Shown: piece after piece, positions 1 through 8,168 of the stretch
How the letters are laid out: each line of letters starts with the position of its first letter
How positions within the stretch are numbered: position 1 is the first letter of the stretch
Source of the DNA: Stigmatella erecta
GTDB taxonomy: Bacteria; Myxococcota; Myxococcia; Myxococcales; Myxococcaceae
Direction: 5' to 3'
NCBI RefSeq assembly: GCF_900111745.1
Contig: NZ_FOIJ01000006.1
Span: 186,001-250,000 of the forward strand
DNA length: 64,000 nt
Translations under genes and position numbers: made by a program
The notes under the pieces: model-generated
Seen by the model: only the letters and a program-made list of their open reading frames with translations
What the model was told of the DNA's origin: nothing
Database searches by the model: none

Positions 1-339
1 TGCATTGGCTTCAGTGCGTTCGAGACCTGGGAGGCCGAGGGGGTGAGGTCTCGAATCGATCCGGTCCTGACCGTGAATGACCTCGAGCTCGCGTGCGAGG
101 CGGCGATCGCCGGGGTGGGCATTGCGCGCGTCCCGGCCATCCTCTGCCAGGACGCCGTCCGCGACGGCCGGTTGAAGGTCCTCTTCGGGTCCAGGCCCGC
201 GATGCGCAGGCCCATCCACGCCATCTACCCGAGCCGGGTGAGTCTTCCCTCAAAGGTCCGGCTCTTCGTGGATGCCCTGGCCACGCTGACCGAGCCGCGG
301 GGGAAGCTGCCCAGTGGCTCGCGGCGAAAGCGCTCGTGA
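1..339 (+). CDS. LysR-type transcriptional regulator, C-terminal part (5' end outside window)
   Basis: The frame is open from base 1, so the gene begins outside the window. The roughly 112 residues seen resemble the end of a LysR-family substrate-binding domain: 'ACEAAIAGVGIARVP' is the usual stretch before the last beta strand and helix, and 'VRLFVDALA' is the typical C-terminal helix. The DNA-binding HTH is not in the window, so target genes and effector cannot be named. It points away from its neighbour and ends about 190 bp before the end of the opposing operon. That 190-bp stretch holds no gene, only a G/C palindrome next to the operon end. Confidence 0.75.
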   Translation, partial: CIGFSAFETWEAEGVRSRIDPVLTVNDLELACEAAIAGVGIARVPAILCQDAVRDGRLKVLFGSRPAMRRPIHAIYPSRVSLPSKVRLFVDALATLTEPRGKLPSGSRRKRS

Positions 340-507
340 TGGGGGGCCCCCTTCCCAGAGGAAGCAGCAGGCGGAAATGGCTCATCTACCGCTCGCCCTC
401 AAGCGTCAGAGCCCACGGGCTTCGACGCTCGCCATCTACCGATGGCCATGGACTTCTCCTTGTTTGTTTCAAGACTCAAAATAGAGACCAGACACAGAAA
501 CGCGTAT

Positions 508-524
508 CCCCCTTTGGGGGGGGG
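508..524. repeat. CCCCC/GGGGG palindrome at the 3' end of the HerA operon
   Basis: Five C, TTT, then nine G, lying 6 nt beyond the stop codon of the last operon gene (minus strand). Read on the minus strand it is AACTC-run, AAA, G-run, AT. This matches the context of the copy at 2889-2907 and resembles the one at 8169-8181. It could form a short hairpin in the transcript, but no U-run follows, so it is not a standard intrinsic terminator. Confidence 0.6.
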
Positions 525-530
525 AGTTGC

Positions 531-1208
531 TCACTCCGCCTCGAAGAGCAACGTCTCTGGCTGGCCCCCCACGTACTCCTCGACGCGAAGTACGAAGTCC
601 CGGATGTCCGGCACAGCATGAGTGACGGTCAACTCGGCCACCGGATGCCTGCGGTTACGCTTCTGGTCCCAGAATGAGAACGGGTACCGCGCCATCGGCA
701 GGAACGTGTCCGGTCCACGTCGCGCGGGGAACGGCTTCGTCGCCCCACTGTTGATGGGGGACAGCAGAACGCGCGCCTCGTGGCGCGCCAGCAACCGCGC
801 GGTGTCCACCGTCAACACCGTCTGCCGCTTGCCACGGTACGCCCGGGCATGGAGAAGTTTCGCGAGCCGCTCGTGGCTGACCCAGAAGAACACCCGGGCG
901 TTGAGGAGCTGGTACCAGTCCGCCGGAGACAGCCCCCCTTCTAGACTCCGCAGAAGCCCTGCGTCATTCATGGGCTTCTGGTCTCGAACAACCGCCGTCC
1001 CGTGCCGGGGATGCTGAAGCAGGACGGACTCGGGCCGATGCCGTGCTTCCAATGCCATCCGCTGCTCGCCCCGCACCTCGAAAAGATCCAGGAGCGCCGA
1101 GGTGCTCAGCAGTCCATGACGCTGGATACCCGGCCAGCTCCCTGCCTCCGCCATGTGGAAGAGGCGGGGAAAGCGCTCAGAGAAGGCCTCCGCGCGGATG
1201 CCCGTCAC
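531..1208 (-). CDS. DUF7002-like protein, last gene of the HerA/PurZ-like operon
   Basis: Protein of about 225 residues. The start chosen is a GTG whose bases overlap the TGA stop of the synthetase gene (GTGA), with GGAGG 5 nt upstream; a GTG at 1244 is also possible. The N-terminal segment 'FHMAEAGSWPGIQRHGLLST' matches what I recall of DUF7002 proteins. Its layout (His-Gly-Leu-Leu-Ser-Thr, a VFFW strand, a later TVLTVDT strand) is reminiscent of DarT/RES-type ADP-ribosyltransferase folds, but this is a resemblance only. Translational coupling to the synthetase suggests the two act together. Function is unknown; a toxin, NAD-dependent modifier or sensor is conceivable. Confidence 0.7.
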   Translation of the reverse strand: MTGIRAEAFSERFPRLFHMAEAGSWPGIQRHGLLSTSALLDLFEVRGEQRMALEARHRPESVLLQHPRHGTAVVRDQKPMNDAGLLRSLEGGLSPADWYQLLNARVFFWVSHERLAKLLHARAYRGKRQTVLTVDTARLLARHEARVLLSPINSGATKPFPARRGPDTFLPMARYPFSFWDQKRNRRHPVAELTVTHAVPDIRDFVLRVEEYVGGQPETLLFEAE

Positions 1209-2839
1209 CACACCCTCCTGTCGAGGATGTACCGGCTCCCCCACCCCGTGGACAGGAGCGACACCGGGGCCTGAGCGGCCCGCTCGATGCCTTCAATGAG
1301 GCGGTGTGCCTCGGGGGTCAATTGCGCGAAGCGCCGGGCGGACCGGTTGCTCGCGGCGAGATAGTCCACGAAGGACAACACCACGTCCGTAGGGGCGTTG
1401 AGCAAGGCGGCCTTGCGCAGCAGGACCCAGTCGAACTCGGAGACTCTCCGCTGACGGTTCGTCGTCGAGGTCCGCTCCTGCTTCAGCAGCTCGTCCAGCG
1501 GCAAGCCCGAGCGCCGGGCGATCTCCTCCCAAGAGAGCTCTCCCACCATGGGGCCCGAGGTGCCATTGCCTCCGTCGGGGTTCTGCACCCGAATGGGATA
1601 AGTGCGGCACACCAGGAGCGTCTTCCGCACCCGTCCTGGAGCAATGCCGGCCTCCGCCAGGCATCCGCTCGCCGTCGTGTCCCGCGAAGTCACATACGGA
1701 TAATCCCCATGGTGCAAGCTCAAGCCCGCCCCCTGGGTCCCCTCCACGAGGATCCTGCCCCCCCGCGCATAGGTGTCCTCCAGCACCTCCCGCGTGGGAG
1801 CGAGAAAAGGCTTGAGCTCCTCAAGATCCTTCGCCAGCCGGACCGGGGGGTGCGCCGCCGTCCGCAGCACCTTGCGCGCCGTCGCGGCCCCCACACCGCG
1901 TGCCGTCGACGCAATCTGATTCCGCAGGGACCCTTCCTCGAACGTGACGTCCGAGGACTCGATGACGAGCGCCTGGGAATCAATGAAGAGCCTCCCCGGC
2001 TCAAGCCGGCAGTCGGCGATCTCCTGATGAAGCGCCGTTAGCGAGAGCGTGGCGCCGGGCCCCAACACCACCCGCGCCCGAGGCGCCGCCCGCGTTCCCG
2101 ACGGAAGCTGGTGAAAGGTATAGGGCACTTCCTCCTCGTACACGCGGTGCCCGGCATTGGGGCCCCCCACACGGACCAGGACGCTGTATTCGGGCGCGAG
2201 GAAGGAGGCGATCTGCCCCTTGCCCTCACTTCCGTACTGGCCTCCGACCAGCACATCGACGAGCCGCTCCACATCCCGGCCGTACAACCCGAGCAGGCAT
2301 GCGGTCTGGATCCGCACGGCCTCGGGGGGGTGACGCTGGGTGTTCAACACCAGGTCCGCAGCATTCGCGAGCCCTTCCACCCCGCGCTCCGTAGTATCGG
2401 CGCGGGCCTCGTCGAACGAGGCGCGCTCGGGATCCGAGACCGCGTGCGAGCGCCGTTGATTGTACCGCGCCTCTAGTTCCTGCTCTGGCGCGGATAAATG
2501 CACATGCATCACCCGGGACCCCAGGGCCTTTCGCAGCGCCTCGACCTGAGATGCGACGCGGACGGAGTCCACGATGAGTAGACGGGGAGGCCCGTCCTGC
2601 CGCCCAAGAAACTCCTTCACGCTGTCCGCCACCCAGCGCCCATCCGTTTCGCGATCCAGCGCCGCGCCCGCTTCCTGGAGCGAGCGCCGGTCCCCGCCGC
2701 GCCCCCCCAAACGCGCGAGCAACAGCTCGCGGGTACTGACACGAAGTGCTCCGTGGCGCTCGACGAGTCCCTGGGCGAGCGTGGTCTTGCCTGCCCCCAT
2801 CGGACCCGAGATGACCAGAACCCGCGCTCCCGCTGACAT
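1205..2839 (-). CDS. Nucleotide kinase-like domain fused to a PurZ/archaeal-type adenylosuccinate synthetase
   Basis: 544 residues from an ATG with GGGGAGG 5 nt upstream. Residues 1-190 form an adenylate-kinase/AAA_17-like P-loop domain with Walker A GPMGAGKTT at 12-20. Residues 195-544 form an adenylosuccinate synthetase domain of the short (about 350-residue) archaeal/phage class rather than the 430-residue bacterial PurA. The GTP-binding motif reads GGQYGSEGKG at 199-208, so Ser204 stands where PurA has its catalytic Asp. The His of the NAGH motif (about 231) is kept, as are the VTSRDTTASG and TTNRQRR segments. PurA joins IMP and aspartate; phage PurZ acts on dGMP. The substrate here is unknown. 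Its place in a HerA/NurA-like operon argues against housekeeping purine synthesis. Confidence 0.85.
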   Translation of the reverse strand: MSAGARVLVISGPMGAGKTTLAQGLVERHGALRVSTRELLLARLGGRGGDRRSLQEAGAALDRETDGRWVADSVKEFLGRQDGPPRLLIVDSVRVASQVEALRKALGSRVMHVHLSAPEQELEARYNQRRSHAVSDPERASFDEARADTTERGVEGLANAADLVLNTQRHPPEAVRIQTACLLGLYGRDVERLVDVLVGGQYGSEGKGQIASFLAPEYSVLVRVGGPNAGHRVYEEEVPYTFHQLPSGTRAAPRARVVLGPGATLSLTALHQEIADCRLEPGRLFIDSQALVIESSDVTFEEGSLRNQIASTARGVGAATARKVLRTAAHPPVRLAKDLEELKPFLAPTREVLEDTYARGGRILVEGTQGAGLSLHHGDYPYVTSRDTTASGCLAEAGIAPGRVRKTLLVCRTYPIRVQNPDGGNGTSGPMVGELSWEEIARRSGLPLDELLKQERTSTTNRQRRVSEFDWVLLRKAALLNAPTDVVLSFVDYLAASNRSARRFAQLTPEAHRLIEGIERAAQAPVSLLSTGWGSRYILDRRVW

Positions 2840-2888
2840 TCGCACCTCCCCGTGACCAGCAAACTAGGGAAGGCGTCACCGAGGGCCC

Positions 2889-2907
2889 ATCCCCCTTTCG
2901 GGGGAGT
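2889..2907. repeat. CCCCC/GGGGG palindrome between the herA and kinase/synthetase genes
   Basis: On the minus strand it reads AACTCCCCC-GAAA-GGGGGAT and begins 5 nt after the stop of the HerA gene. As RNA it is a five-pair C/G stem closed by a GNRA-type GAAA loop. It lies in the only sizeable gap inside the operon (73 nt). No U-run follows. It is one of three related copies. Confidence 0.6.
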
Positions 2908-2912
2908 TCCTT

Positions 2913-5126
2913 TCAGTCCACGAGCAGCCGCTTCACGGGGGCAGGATCCACGTTGATCATCAGCGGCCGCTTGAAGGAGCTGAACGAGGCGATGGCTTGG
3001 CCGGGGGCAAGCCGGGGGACGCGGTTCCAGAGGCTCTCGTCGATGCCGCCCATGGACTTCTGCATCCGGGAGATGACGGTGCTGTCGCTCATCTTGTGGA
3101 TGATGAAGTTGTTGAGCAGACCGAGCACCTCGTTGGGCAGGTGCTGGGGCAACTGGGTGACGAAGACGAGCCCCAGCCAACGCTTGCGGCCGCGCTTGGC
3201 GATGCGGGCCACCTGCTCGAAGAGCACCGGCATCTGAGCGATGCGGCTGGCCGAGAGGAACTCGTGGGCCTCCTCGATGATGATGAGCGCCGGATCGACA
3301 GGGCGGTTCTGCTCCTGGGCCCGCTGGTAGCGCTCCTCTTGCCGCTCCTGGAGCCCCCGGAGGATCTCCGCGATGACGAGGTTGTTGATCTGGGGAGAGT
3401 CCGTGTCCGACAGATCGATCACCGACACCCGCCCCGGGGTCAGCATGGAGTCGTAATCCACCCCCTGAGCGCTCCCCACGTCGAAGATCTTGAGGCGCCG
3501 CAGGCGCAGGAGCCTGCCAAACAAGGCCTTCCAGCTCACCTCGTTCCGGCTGCTCTGCTCATGAACCCGGCTGAGCACCCGGGACGCCTGCTCCTTGAAC
3601 TCACTGTAGAGCTGAGGGCCTTGGGAGGGCGCCACCTCGGGGACCGGCTCCTCGATGCCTTCCACGGGCAGTTGGGCTTGCCGGGAGCTTCCCCTGGCTT
3701 TGGCCTTGCTCTCCGCCCTGCCCTCGCTGCCGAGGACATAGATGTATGTGCTCACGACATCCAGGAGATGCTGGAGGGTCATGCGGGGATAGCCCGTGGA
3801 GAGCTCATCGAGCTCCAGCAACTGCCGCTGCTCGTCGGGAGTCTTCGGGAAGATCTTGAAGTCCTCCAACAACAGCTTGGTGACCTCGTAGGCCTTGTGG
3901 AAGCGCTCCTGCTGCGCGTCCGTCATCTCGAGAATCTCCGCGATGGCATGCGGGGAGAGGTTCGAGAAGTTCAACGCGAAAGCATGCCGGTGCTTGTGAC
4001 GGCGGTTGCGGGTGTCACGGCCGGTCAGGTGATGGATGTGCAGGTCCTTCACCCCCTCGGGCCGCTGCTTCCTGCGCGCGAGGGCCGCGAGCATCGTCGG
4101 CGCGTCGGTGGCCTGGTCCACATGGGTGTATTCACCCTCCACATCGAAGACGATGGTGGCGACCCCCGAAGACTGAGTCCGGTGGATGAGCGTCGCGACG
4201 GTGGTGGACTTGCCCGCGCCGGTGGTGCCGATGATACCCGTGTGGCGGGGCAACACGGACTTGTCCAGGGCATCGATCCGCGCCTCCATGTGCGCGTAGC
4301 CCACGACCATTCCGAAACACAGCTCCCCTTTCATCCCCAGGACGTGCTCGCTCTCCTCGTCATCCAGCAGGAAGACCGGGCTCTTGGGGCGGGGACGGTG
4401 ACCGGGGGGAATCAGCTTGCCGTCGCTCTCCTCCCCGAGGATCTCAAGCTCGGCCCGGCCGTGGTAGTCGAAGGTATAGGAGAGCTTCTTGCCCTGGACG
4501 ACCACCCCCACGGCGATGCTGGAGTTGGCGGCCACGGCATCCGGCTCGGAGAAGGGGCCACGGACGATCACGCCCAGGTAGGAGCGCTTGTCCTCCAGGG
4601 ACTTCACCCGCACGAGCGTCTGTGAGGGCAACTTGTGCAAATCCTCCCGGGTCATCAGCACGGTGATGAGGTTGTCCTCGCTCGACGCGCTGTCGAAATG
4701 GGTGAACCCCACCGCCTTCTCGAGCTCGGGGTCCAATTCCGCCGCGGCCTCATCCGCCTGGGCGCGCAGTTCGGTGAAGGTATCGAGGTCTTCCTCGGAA
4801 AATTGCCGGCGGACCTCGTTGGGGTTGCTGTTCGGCTGCGGCGGCTGCCGGGCCACCGCAGGCGGTGCCGGACGGGGAGGAGGAACGGGCTGCCGGGCAG
4901 GAGGGGGAGGCGCCTGGCGTATTCCAGCGGCCGGAGGGGTGGCCGGGCCGGGTGGCTTGCCCTCCCTCATGGCCCCTGCCGCAGCGGCCGGGCGCGGCGT
5001 TCTTTCAGGCAGGACGCCCCCCTCGGCGGAGTGAGGCACCTGCCGGGGATCCCCGCCCACGGCCCGCGAGGACCTGTGGCCCTGAGTGGCCACCGGGTAC
5101 TTCGGAAAATTGCCATCCGTCGTCAT
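2913..5126 (-). CDS. herA: HerA-type DNA-translocating ATPase (DUF87/HAS-barrel family)
   Basis: 737 residues. A Pro-rich, probably disordered N-terminus (1-110) precedes a HAS-barrel-like region (about 140-230) and a RecA-like ATPase core. Walker A is GTTGAGKST near residue 300, followed by the DVEGEYTHVD strand typical of HerA. Walker B is LIIIEEAH near 610, with a nearby FVTQLP sensor segment and a C-terminal strand ending in MINVDP. HerA forms hexameric DNA pumps that work with NurA nucleases in archaeal end resection and with Sir2, DUF4297 or NurA partners in bacterial defence. Start: ATG with GGGAG about 9 nt upstream. It lies 3 nt after the NurA-like gene, as expected for a physical partner. 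The long N-terminal tail is unusual. Confidence 0.9.
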   Translation of the reverse strand: MTTDGNFPKYPVATQGHRSSRAVGGDPRQVPHSAEGGVLPERTPRPAAAAGAMREGKPPGPATPPAAGIRQAPPPPARQPVPPPRPAPPAVARQPPQPNSNPNEVRRQFSEEDLDTFTELRAQADEAAAELDPELEKAVGFTHFDSASSEDNLITVLMTREDLHKLPSQTLVRVKSLEDKRSYLGVIVRGPFSEPDAVAANSSIAVGVVVQGKKLSYTFDYHGRAELEILGEESDGKLIPPGHRPRPKSPVFLLDDEESEHVLGMKGELCFGMVVGYAHMEARIDALDKSVLPRHTGIIGTTGAGKSTTVATLIHRTQSSGVATIVFDVEGEYTHVDQATDAPTMLAALARRKQRPEGVKDLHIHHLTGRDTRNRRHKHRHAFALNFSNLSPHAIAEILEMTDAQQERFHKAYEVTKLLLEDFKIFPKTPDEQRQLLELDELSTGYPRMTLQHLLDVVSTYIYVLGSEGRAESKAKARGSSRQAQLPVEGIEEPVPEVAPSQGPQLYSEFKEQASRVLSRVHEQSSRNEVSWKALFGRLLRLRRLKIFDVGSAQGVDYDSMLTPGRVSVIDLSDTDSPQINNLVIAEILRGLQERQEERYQRAQEQNRPVDPALIIIEEAHEFLSASRIAQMPVLFEQVARIAKRGRKRWLGLVFVTQLPQHLPNEVLGLLNNFIIHKMSDSTVISRMQKSMGGIDESLWNRVPRLAPGQAIASFSSFKRPLMINVDPAPVKRLLVD

Positions 5127-5129
5127 GTT

Positions 5130-6320
5130 TTACCGCTCCCGCTGCCGCCCGTGGCGCTCGTTGAGGTACTGGTACTTGCCCCCCGCGCGTGTGTAGGCGT
5201 CCTGGACAAGCCCCTGGAAGGAGTCCGTGCCGAACACGCCCCGGCACGAGGAATCCGCGACATCGAGCAGCATGGGAAAGCCCCGCCTGGGGTGGATGAG
5301 GCTGTCGGCCATCACGATGTGGGCCGCGACGTGCACATGCTCGCGGTGCGCGAAGAAGAGGGAGGGGGGCGCGTTCGCGGAGGACCGGAAGAGGCCAATG
5401 AGGATGTCCCGGCAATAGCTCCTCACGAAATCGAGGACCTCGCTCCGGATCTCCTCGCTGGGATAGCTCCACCGCTCGACGAAGTAGGCGCTGTCGGACT
5501 CCAGCGTCTGGATGATGGCGTATTCCCCTGCCTGGAGCGCGTGTCCGAGCGTCAGGTAGCCCCGCTCCTCCATGGCATGAGGAACGAAGACGAACTTCTT
5601 GTGCTCCCCAATGAGCCTGCGCAGCATCTTGAGCGAGGCCTTCAGCAGCCGGGGATAGCCAGAGCCCGAGAGCAGCTCCCGGGAGCAGGGGTTTCCCTGG
5701 CCGACGCGCCACTCCGCCTGGGCCTTGTCCAAGAGGATGGCCCGCTCGGCGTAATCCCGCAGTCCCCGGCGCGCCAGCATGGACAGGTTGTCGCGGCGCC
5801 CCATGCCGGAGCGCTCATGACGCTCTTTCATGCACTCCATGGCCGCCCGGACCGGATCCTCGTCCCCCGTGGACAGCTCCTTGCGGAAAAGACGCTGGGA
5901 GAACGTGCCGGACGTCCCCCCATAGCCCACGACGGCCACCCCCAGCTGGGTGATTCCCAGGGGCAAGCTGTCATGCGAGGCCACGATGCTGGTCACGGCC
6001 TCGACCCGTCCCGGGAACAACAACGCCTCGAAGACCGTCCGCAGCCGTTCCTCGCTGGCCGGGTAGACCCCCGCCACGTCGAGCTTCGTGTGCTCCTTGA
6101 GCTTACGAAGGATCCCCGTGCGGACCGTCGCCTGGATGGTCTCCTCGGCGGCCGCCGAACCGGAGACCTGGGCCTGGATGTCGGCAATCAGTTTTTCAAT
6201 GTCGAGCCCGACCGACCAGGTGTCGAGATCGAGCGTGGATTCCAAATCCTCATTGAAGCCCGACCGGTAATCATCGTCTCCGATGAAGCGCCCCTGCCCC
6301 GCTGTGCCACCACGCGCCAT
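5130..6320 (-). CDS. NurA-like nuclease candidate, HerA partner
   Basis: 396 residues, 2 nt after the protease gene and 3 nt before herA. The link to NurA rests on position and on weak similarity. Residues 111-135 contain an acidic 'SHDS' (Asp117) followed by an 'LGVAVVGYGG' strand, like the NurA first metal-binding motif and its strand. The C-terminus has 'RRGFPMLLDVADSS', placed like the NurA segment with the second acidic/His motif. NurA is a 5'-3' nuclease regulated by HerA. An alternative is a non-catalytic HerA adaptor. No signal peptide or membrane segment is visible. Confidence 0.5.
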   Translation of the reverse strand: MARGGTAGQGRFIGDDDYRSGFNEDLESTLDLDTWSVGLDIEKLIADIQAQVSGSAAAEETIQATVRTGILRKLKEHTKLDVAGVYPASEERLRTVFEALLFPGRVEAVTSIVASHDSLPLGITQLGVAVVGYGGTSGTFSQRLFRKELSTGDEDPVRAAMECMKERHERSGMGRRDNLSMLARRGLRDYAERAILLDKAQAEWRVGQGNPCSRELLSGSGYPRLLKASLKMLRRLIGEHKKFVFVPHAMEERGYLTLGHALQAGEYAIIQTLESDSAYFVERWSYPSEEIRSEVLDFVRSYCRDILIGLFRSSANAPPSLFFAHREHVHVAAHIVMADSLIHPRRGFPMLLDVADSSCRGVFGTDSFQGLVQDAYTRAGGKYQYLNERHGRQRER

Positions 6321-6322
6321 GC

Positions 6323-7057
6323 TCAGTCACGCTCCTCATCATGAGGTACACACGTCAGGAAGGGCCGCCGGGAAGGCTGCTCCAACAACAGCCACCGCGC
6401 ATAGGTCCGCGCTTCCTTCGCCGGCAGTCCAAAGCGGGAGATCAGGCTGGCCTCCAGCGCCTCCTTCCCCCCGTGACTGAGCAGCGGGAGGAGCTCCTGC
6501 CGGGGCGCCAACAATTCGAAGGCGAGCCGGTCCGCGCGCTGCTCCGACTCCATCACCTGCCCCGTGCGGGGTTTTCCCTCGCCGTTGCGGTCCATGAAGT
6601 TGGCGGGGACGCTGTAGGGAATGCGCTCGAACACAGAGAAGAACTGTTCAGAGACGGAGGGCGCCTTGTCACCGTCCAGCACCGGGCGGAGGCTCTCCCC
6701 CCACGCCCTCTCCGCCCGCAGCCGGGGTTGAAGATGGTCGAGGACGAAGTGGGCCACCTCGTGCGCCAACGTGAAACGCTGCTCGTCGGCCGGGTCCGTG
6801 CTGTTCAGGAAGAGCACGGCCACCCCGGATTGGGCCACCGTGAACCCATGCTTGAGACCATTCGTCCCCACGAGCTTCCCGAACTTGCACTCGTGCGACA
6901 CCAGCCACTCCAGCCCCTTCCGGGCGGTGAGGCTCGGCAGGGGCACCACGGTGATCGGCAACGCCAGAGGAATGTCCTCCGCCAGGTCCCTGGGAAAGAC
7001 GGTGGAGGCAGGCAGGCCGCAATCCTTCACGGCTTCTTGCAGCCAGCCCTCACTCAT
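6323..7057 (-). CDS. ImmA/IrrE-family zinc metallopeptidase
   Basis: 244 residues. The zinc motif HEVAH is at 99-103 inside 'FTLAHEVAHFVLDH'. The following 'ESEQRADRLAFELLAP' stretch matches the family's third-ligand helix and FA-x-LL-P signature. Family members (ImmA of ICEBs1, IrrE of Deinococcus) cleave XRE-type repressors after DNA damage or phage cues. Its start overlaps the stop of the upstream HTH gene by 4 nt (ATGA), so the HTH protein is the obvious candidate substrate or partner. It could release expression of the downstream HerA/NurA-like/synthetase genes. Confidence 0.88.
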   Translation of the reverse strand: MSEGWLQEAVKDCGLPASTVFPRDLAEDIPLALPITVVPLPSLTARKGLEWLVSHECKFGKLVGTNGLKHGFTVAQSGVAVLFLNSTDPADEQRFTLAHEVAHFVLDHLQPRLRAERAWGESLRPVLDGDKAPSVSEQFFSVFERIPYSVPANFMDRNGEGKPRTGQVMESEQRADRLAFELLAPRQELLPLLSHGGKEALEASLISRFGLPAKEARTYARWLLLEQPSRRPFLTCVPHDEERD

Positions 7058-7431
7058 GTGTCCGTCCCGTCATCCTGGGAGTGGTCTCGCGCCGCCAGCA
7101 GATAGGAGTCATCACGCACGGAGGTCCGTCCATTCCCGGCCGAGGGGAGCCTGTCCAATACCTCGACCCGCCTGAGCACCGCCGCGAGCCGGCGCGGATC
7201 CACGGAGAAACGCTCCCCGATCATACGCAAATGTTCGGCGAAGCGCTCCTGCCCGGGACGGCGGCACAGGCAGAGTTCATCGAGCACCGTCAGGGAGCAG
7301 CCCAGCATCGCGGCAAGCTCCTCGGCGGATTTGCCCTCGTGCTTGCGGTATTGCGCGAAGATGTAGGCAAGCGACGCGGGGTCCTCCGCGCTGCGTTCAG
7401 CCGCGGCCTTGAGCCAATCAGGCGCCGTCAT
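7054..7431 (-). CDS. Small HTH-like (XRE-type) protein paired with the ImmA/IrrE peptidase
   Basis: 125 residues. An N-terminal helical segment is followed by 'KSAEELAAMLGCSLTVLDEL' (about 34-53), which has the spacing of an HTH with a turn at Gly-Cys-Ser. The match to known XRE domains is loose: the first half resembles a small antitoxin-like HTH and the last 50 residues look flexible. It overlaps the sigma factor gene by 14 nt and the protease gene by 4 nt, so the three should be translated together. Likely role (inference): repressor or anti-sigma-like partner removed by the peptidase. Confidence 0.6.
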   Translation of the reverse strand: MTAPDWLKAAAERSAEDPASLAYIFAQYRKHEGKSAEELAAMLGCSLTVLDELCLCRRPGQERFAEHLRMIGERFSVDPRRLAAVLRRVEVLDRLPSAGNGRTSVRDDSYLLAARDHSQDDGTDT

Positions 7432-8026
7432 CTGAGTCCTCCTTTCCGAAGAAACGTTCCAACAGCTTCATGAGGCGATCCCGGTGCCGCTTCACCTCTA
7501 ACTGGCGGTCTTCCTTGGACATCGGGGGCAACCGCAAGGCCTTCGCCAGCTCCTCGGTCGAGCTCTCCCCCGTCAGCACCAGCCGGAGCAGGGCCTGGTC
7601 CTGCTCACTCAGAACCTTCCCCTTCTCCAGCAATTCCAAGATTTGACGCACCCGCGCAGAGGTTTCCATCCTCTCCATGGGATCGTTCGGAGTCCTCAGC
7701 AGGAGTTCGACATCGCCCTGTTTTTTTTCTCGCCGGGCCCCCGCCTCGACGGAGCGCCACCGGTCCGCCGCCTTATGTTTGGCCACCCCCATGATGTAGG
7801 TGAAAGGGTGAACCTTCCGGGGGTCATAGCGCTCTGGCTGTTTGCGGTAAGCCAGGACCGCCTCGAGGGCGGCATCGCGGGCGACATCGATGTCGTAGCC
7901 AAGCCCCTCCAGCTTCTTCGCGAGCCGCTCCATGTACATCGGGAAAACGTCGTAATAGGCCAGCGGATCGCCCTCCAGCAGCCGCTGGTGCAAGACCATT
8001 TCTGCTTCCGGTGATGGATTGCGCAT
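7418..8026 (-). CDS. ECF-like RNA polymerase sigma factor, first gene of the HerA operon
   Basis: 202 residues from the ATG at 8026, chosen because GAGGAGGAGG ends 4 nt upstream; the longer frame up to 8071 lacks such a site. A sigma-2-like region (about 10-90, with 'HPFTYIMGVAKHKAADRWR') is followed by a sigma-4-like region (about 130-190, 'LSEQDQALLRLVLTGESSTEELAKAL'). The sigma-4 helix spacing is looser than in standard ECF factors, so this may be a diverged group. A sigma factor heading a HerA module suggests the operon controls its own expression. The 250 bp upstream contain the third G/C palindrome. Confidence 0.72.
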   Translation of the reverse strand: MRNPSPEAEMVLHQRLLEGDPLAYYDVFPMYMERLAKKLEGLGYDIDVARDAALEAVLAYRKQPERYDPRKVHPFTYIMGVAKHKAADRWRSVEAGARREKKQGDVELLLRTPNDPMERMETSARVRQILELLEKGKVLSEQDQALLRLVLTGESSTEELAKALRLPPMSKEDRQLEVKRHRDRLMKLLERFFGKEDSDDGA

Positions 8027-8168
8027 CCCCTCCTCCTCGCCAGGACGTGGCCGCTCATGCATCCGATGCATCTCACCCGGTTCTTCGATGCAGCGCCGTG
8101 GAGTTCGACAAGCGCATGGCGCGTGACATGACGCTCAAGGTTGGCTCAGCTCGCCCTCTGTTTCCTCT

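Noticed and set aside
1205-2839. Housekeeping purA
   Set aside because: Short archaeal/phage-type domain, kinase fusion, Ser for the catalytic Asp, and an operon of DNA-processing genes argue against it.
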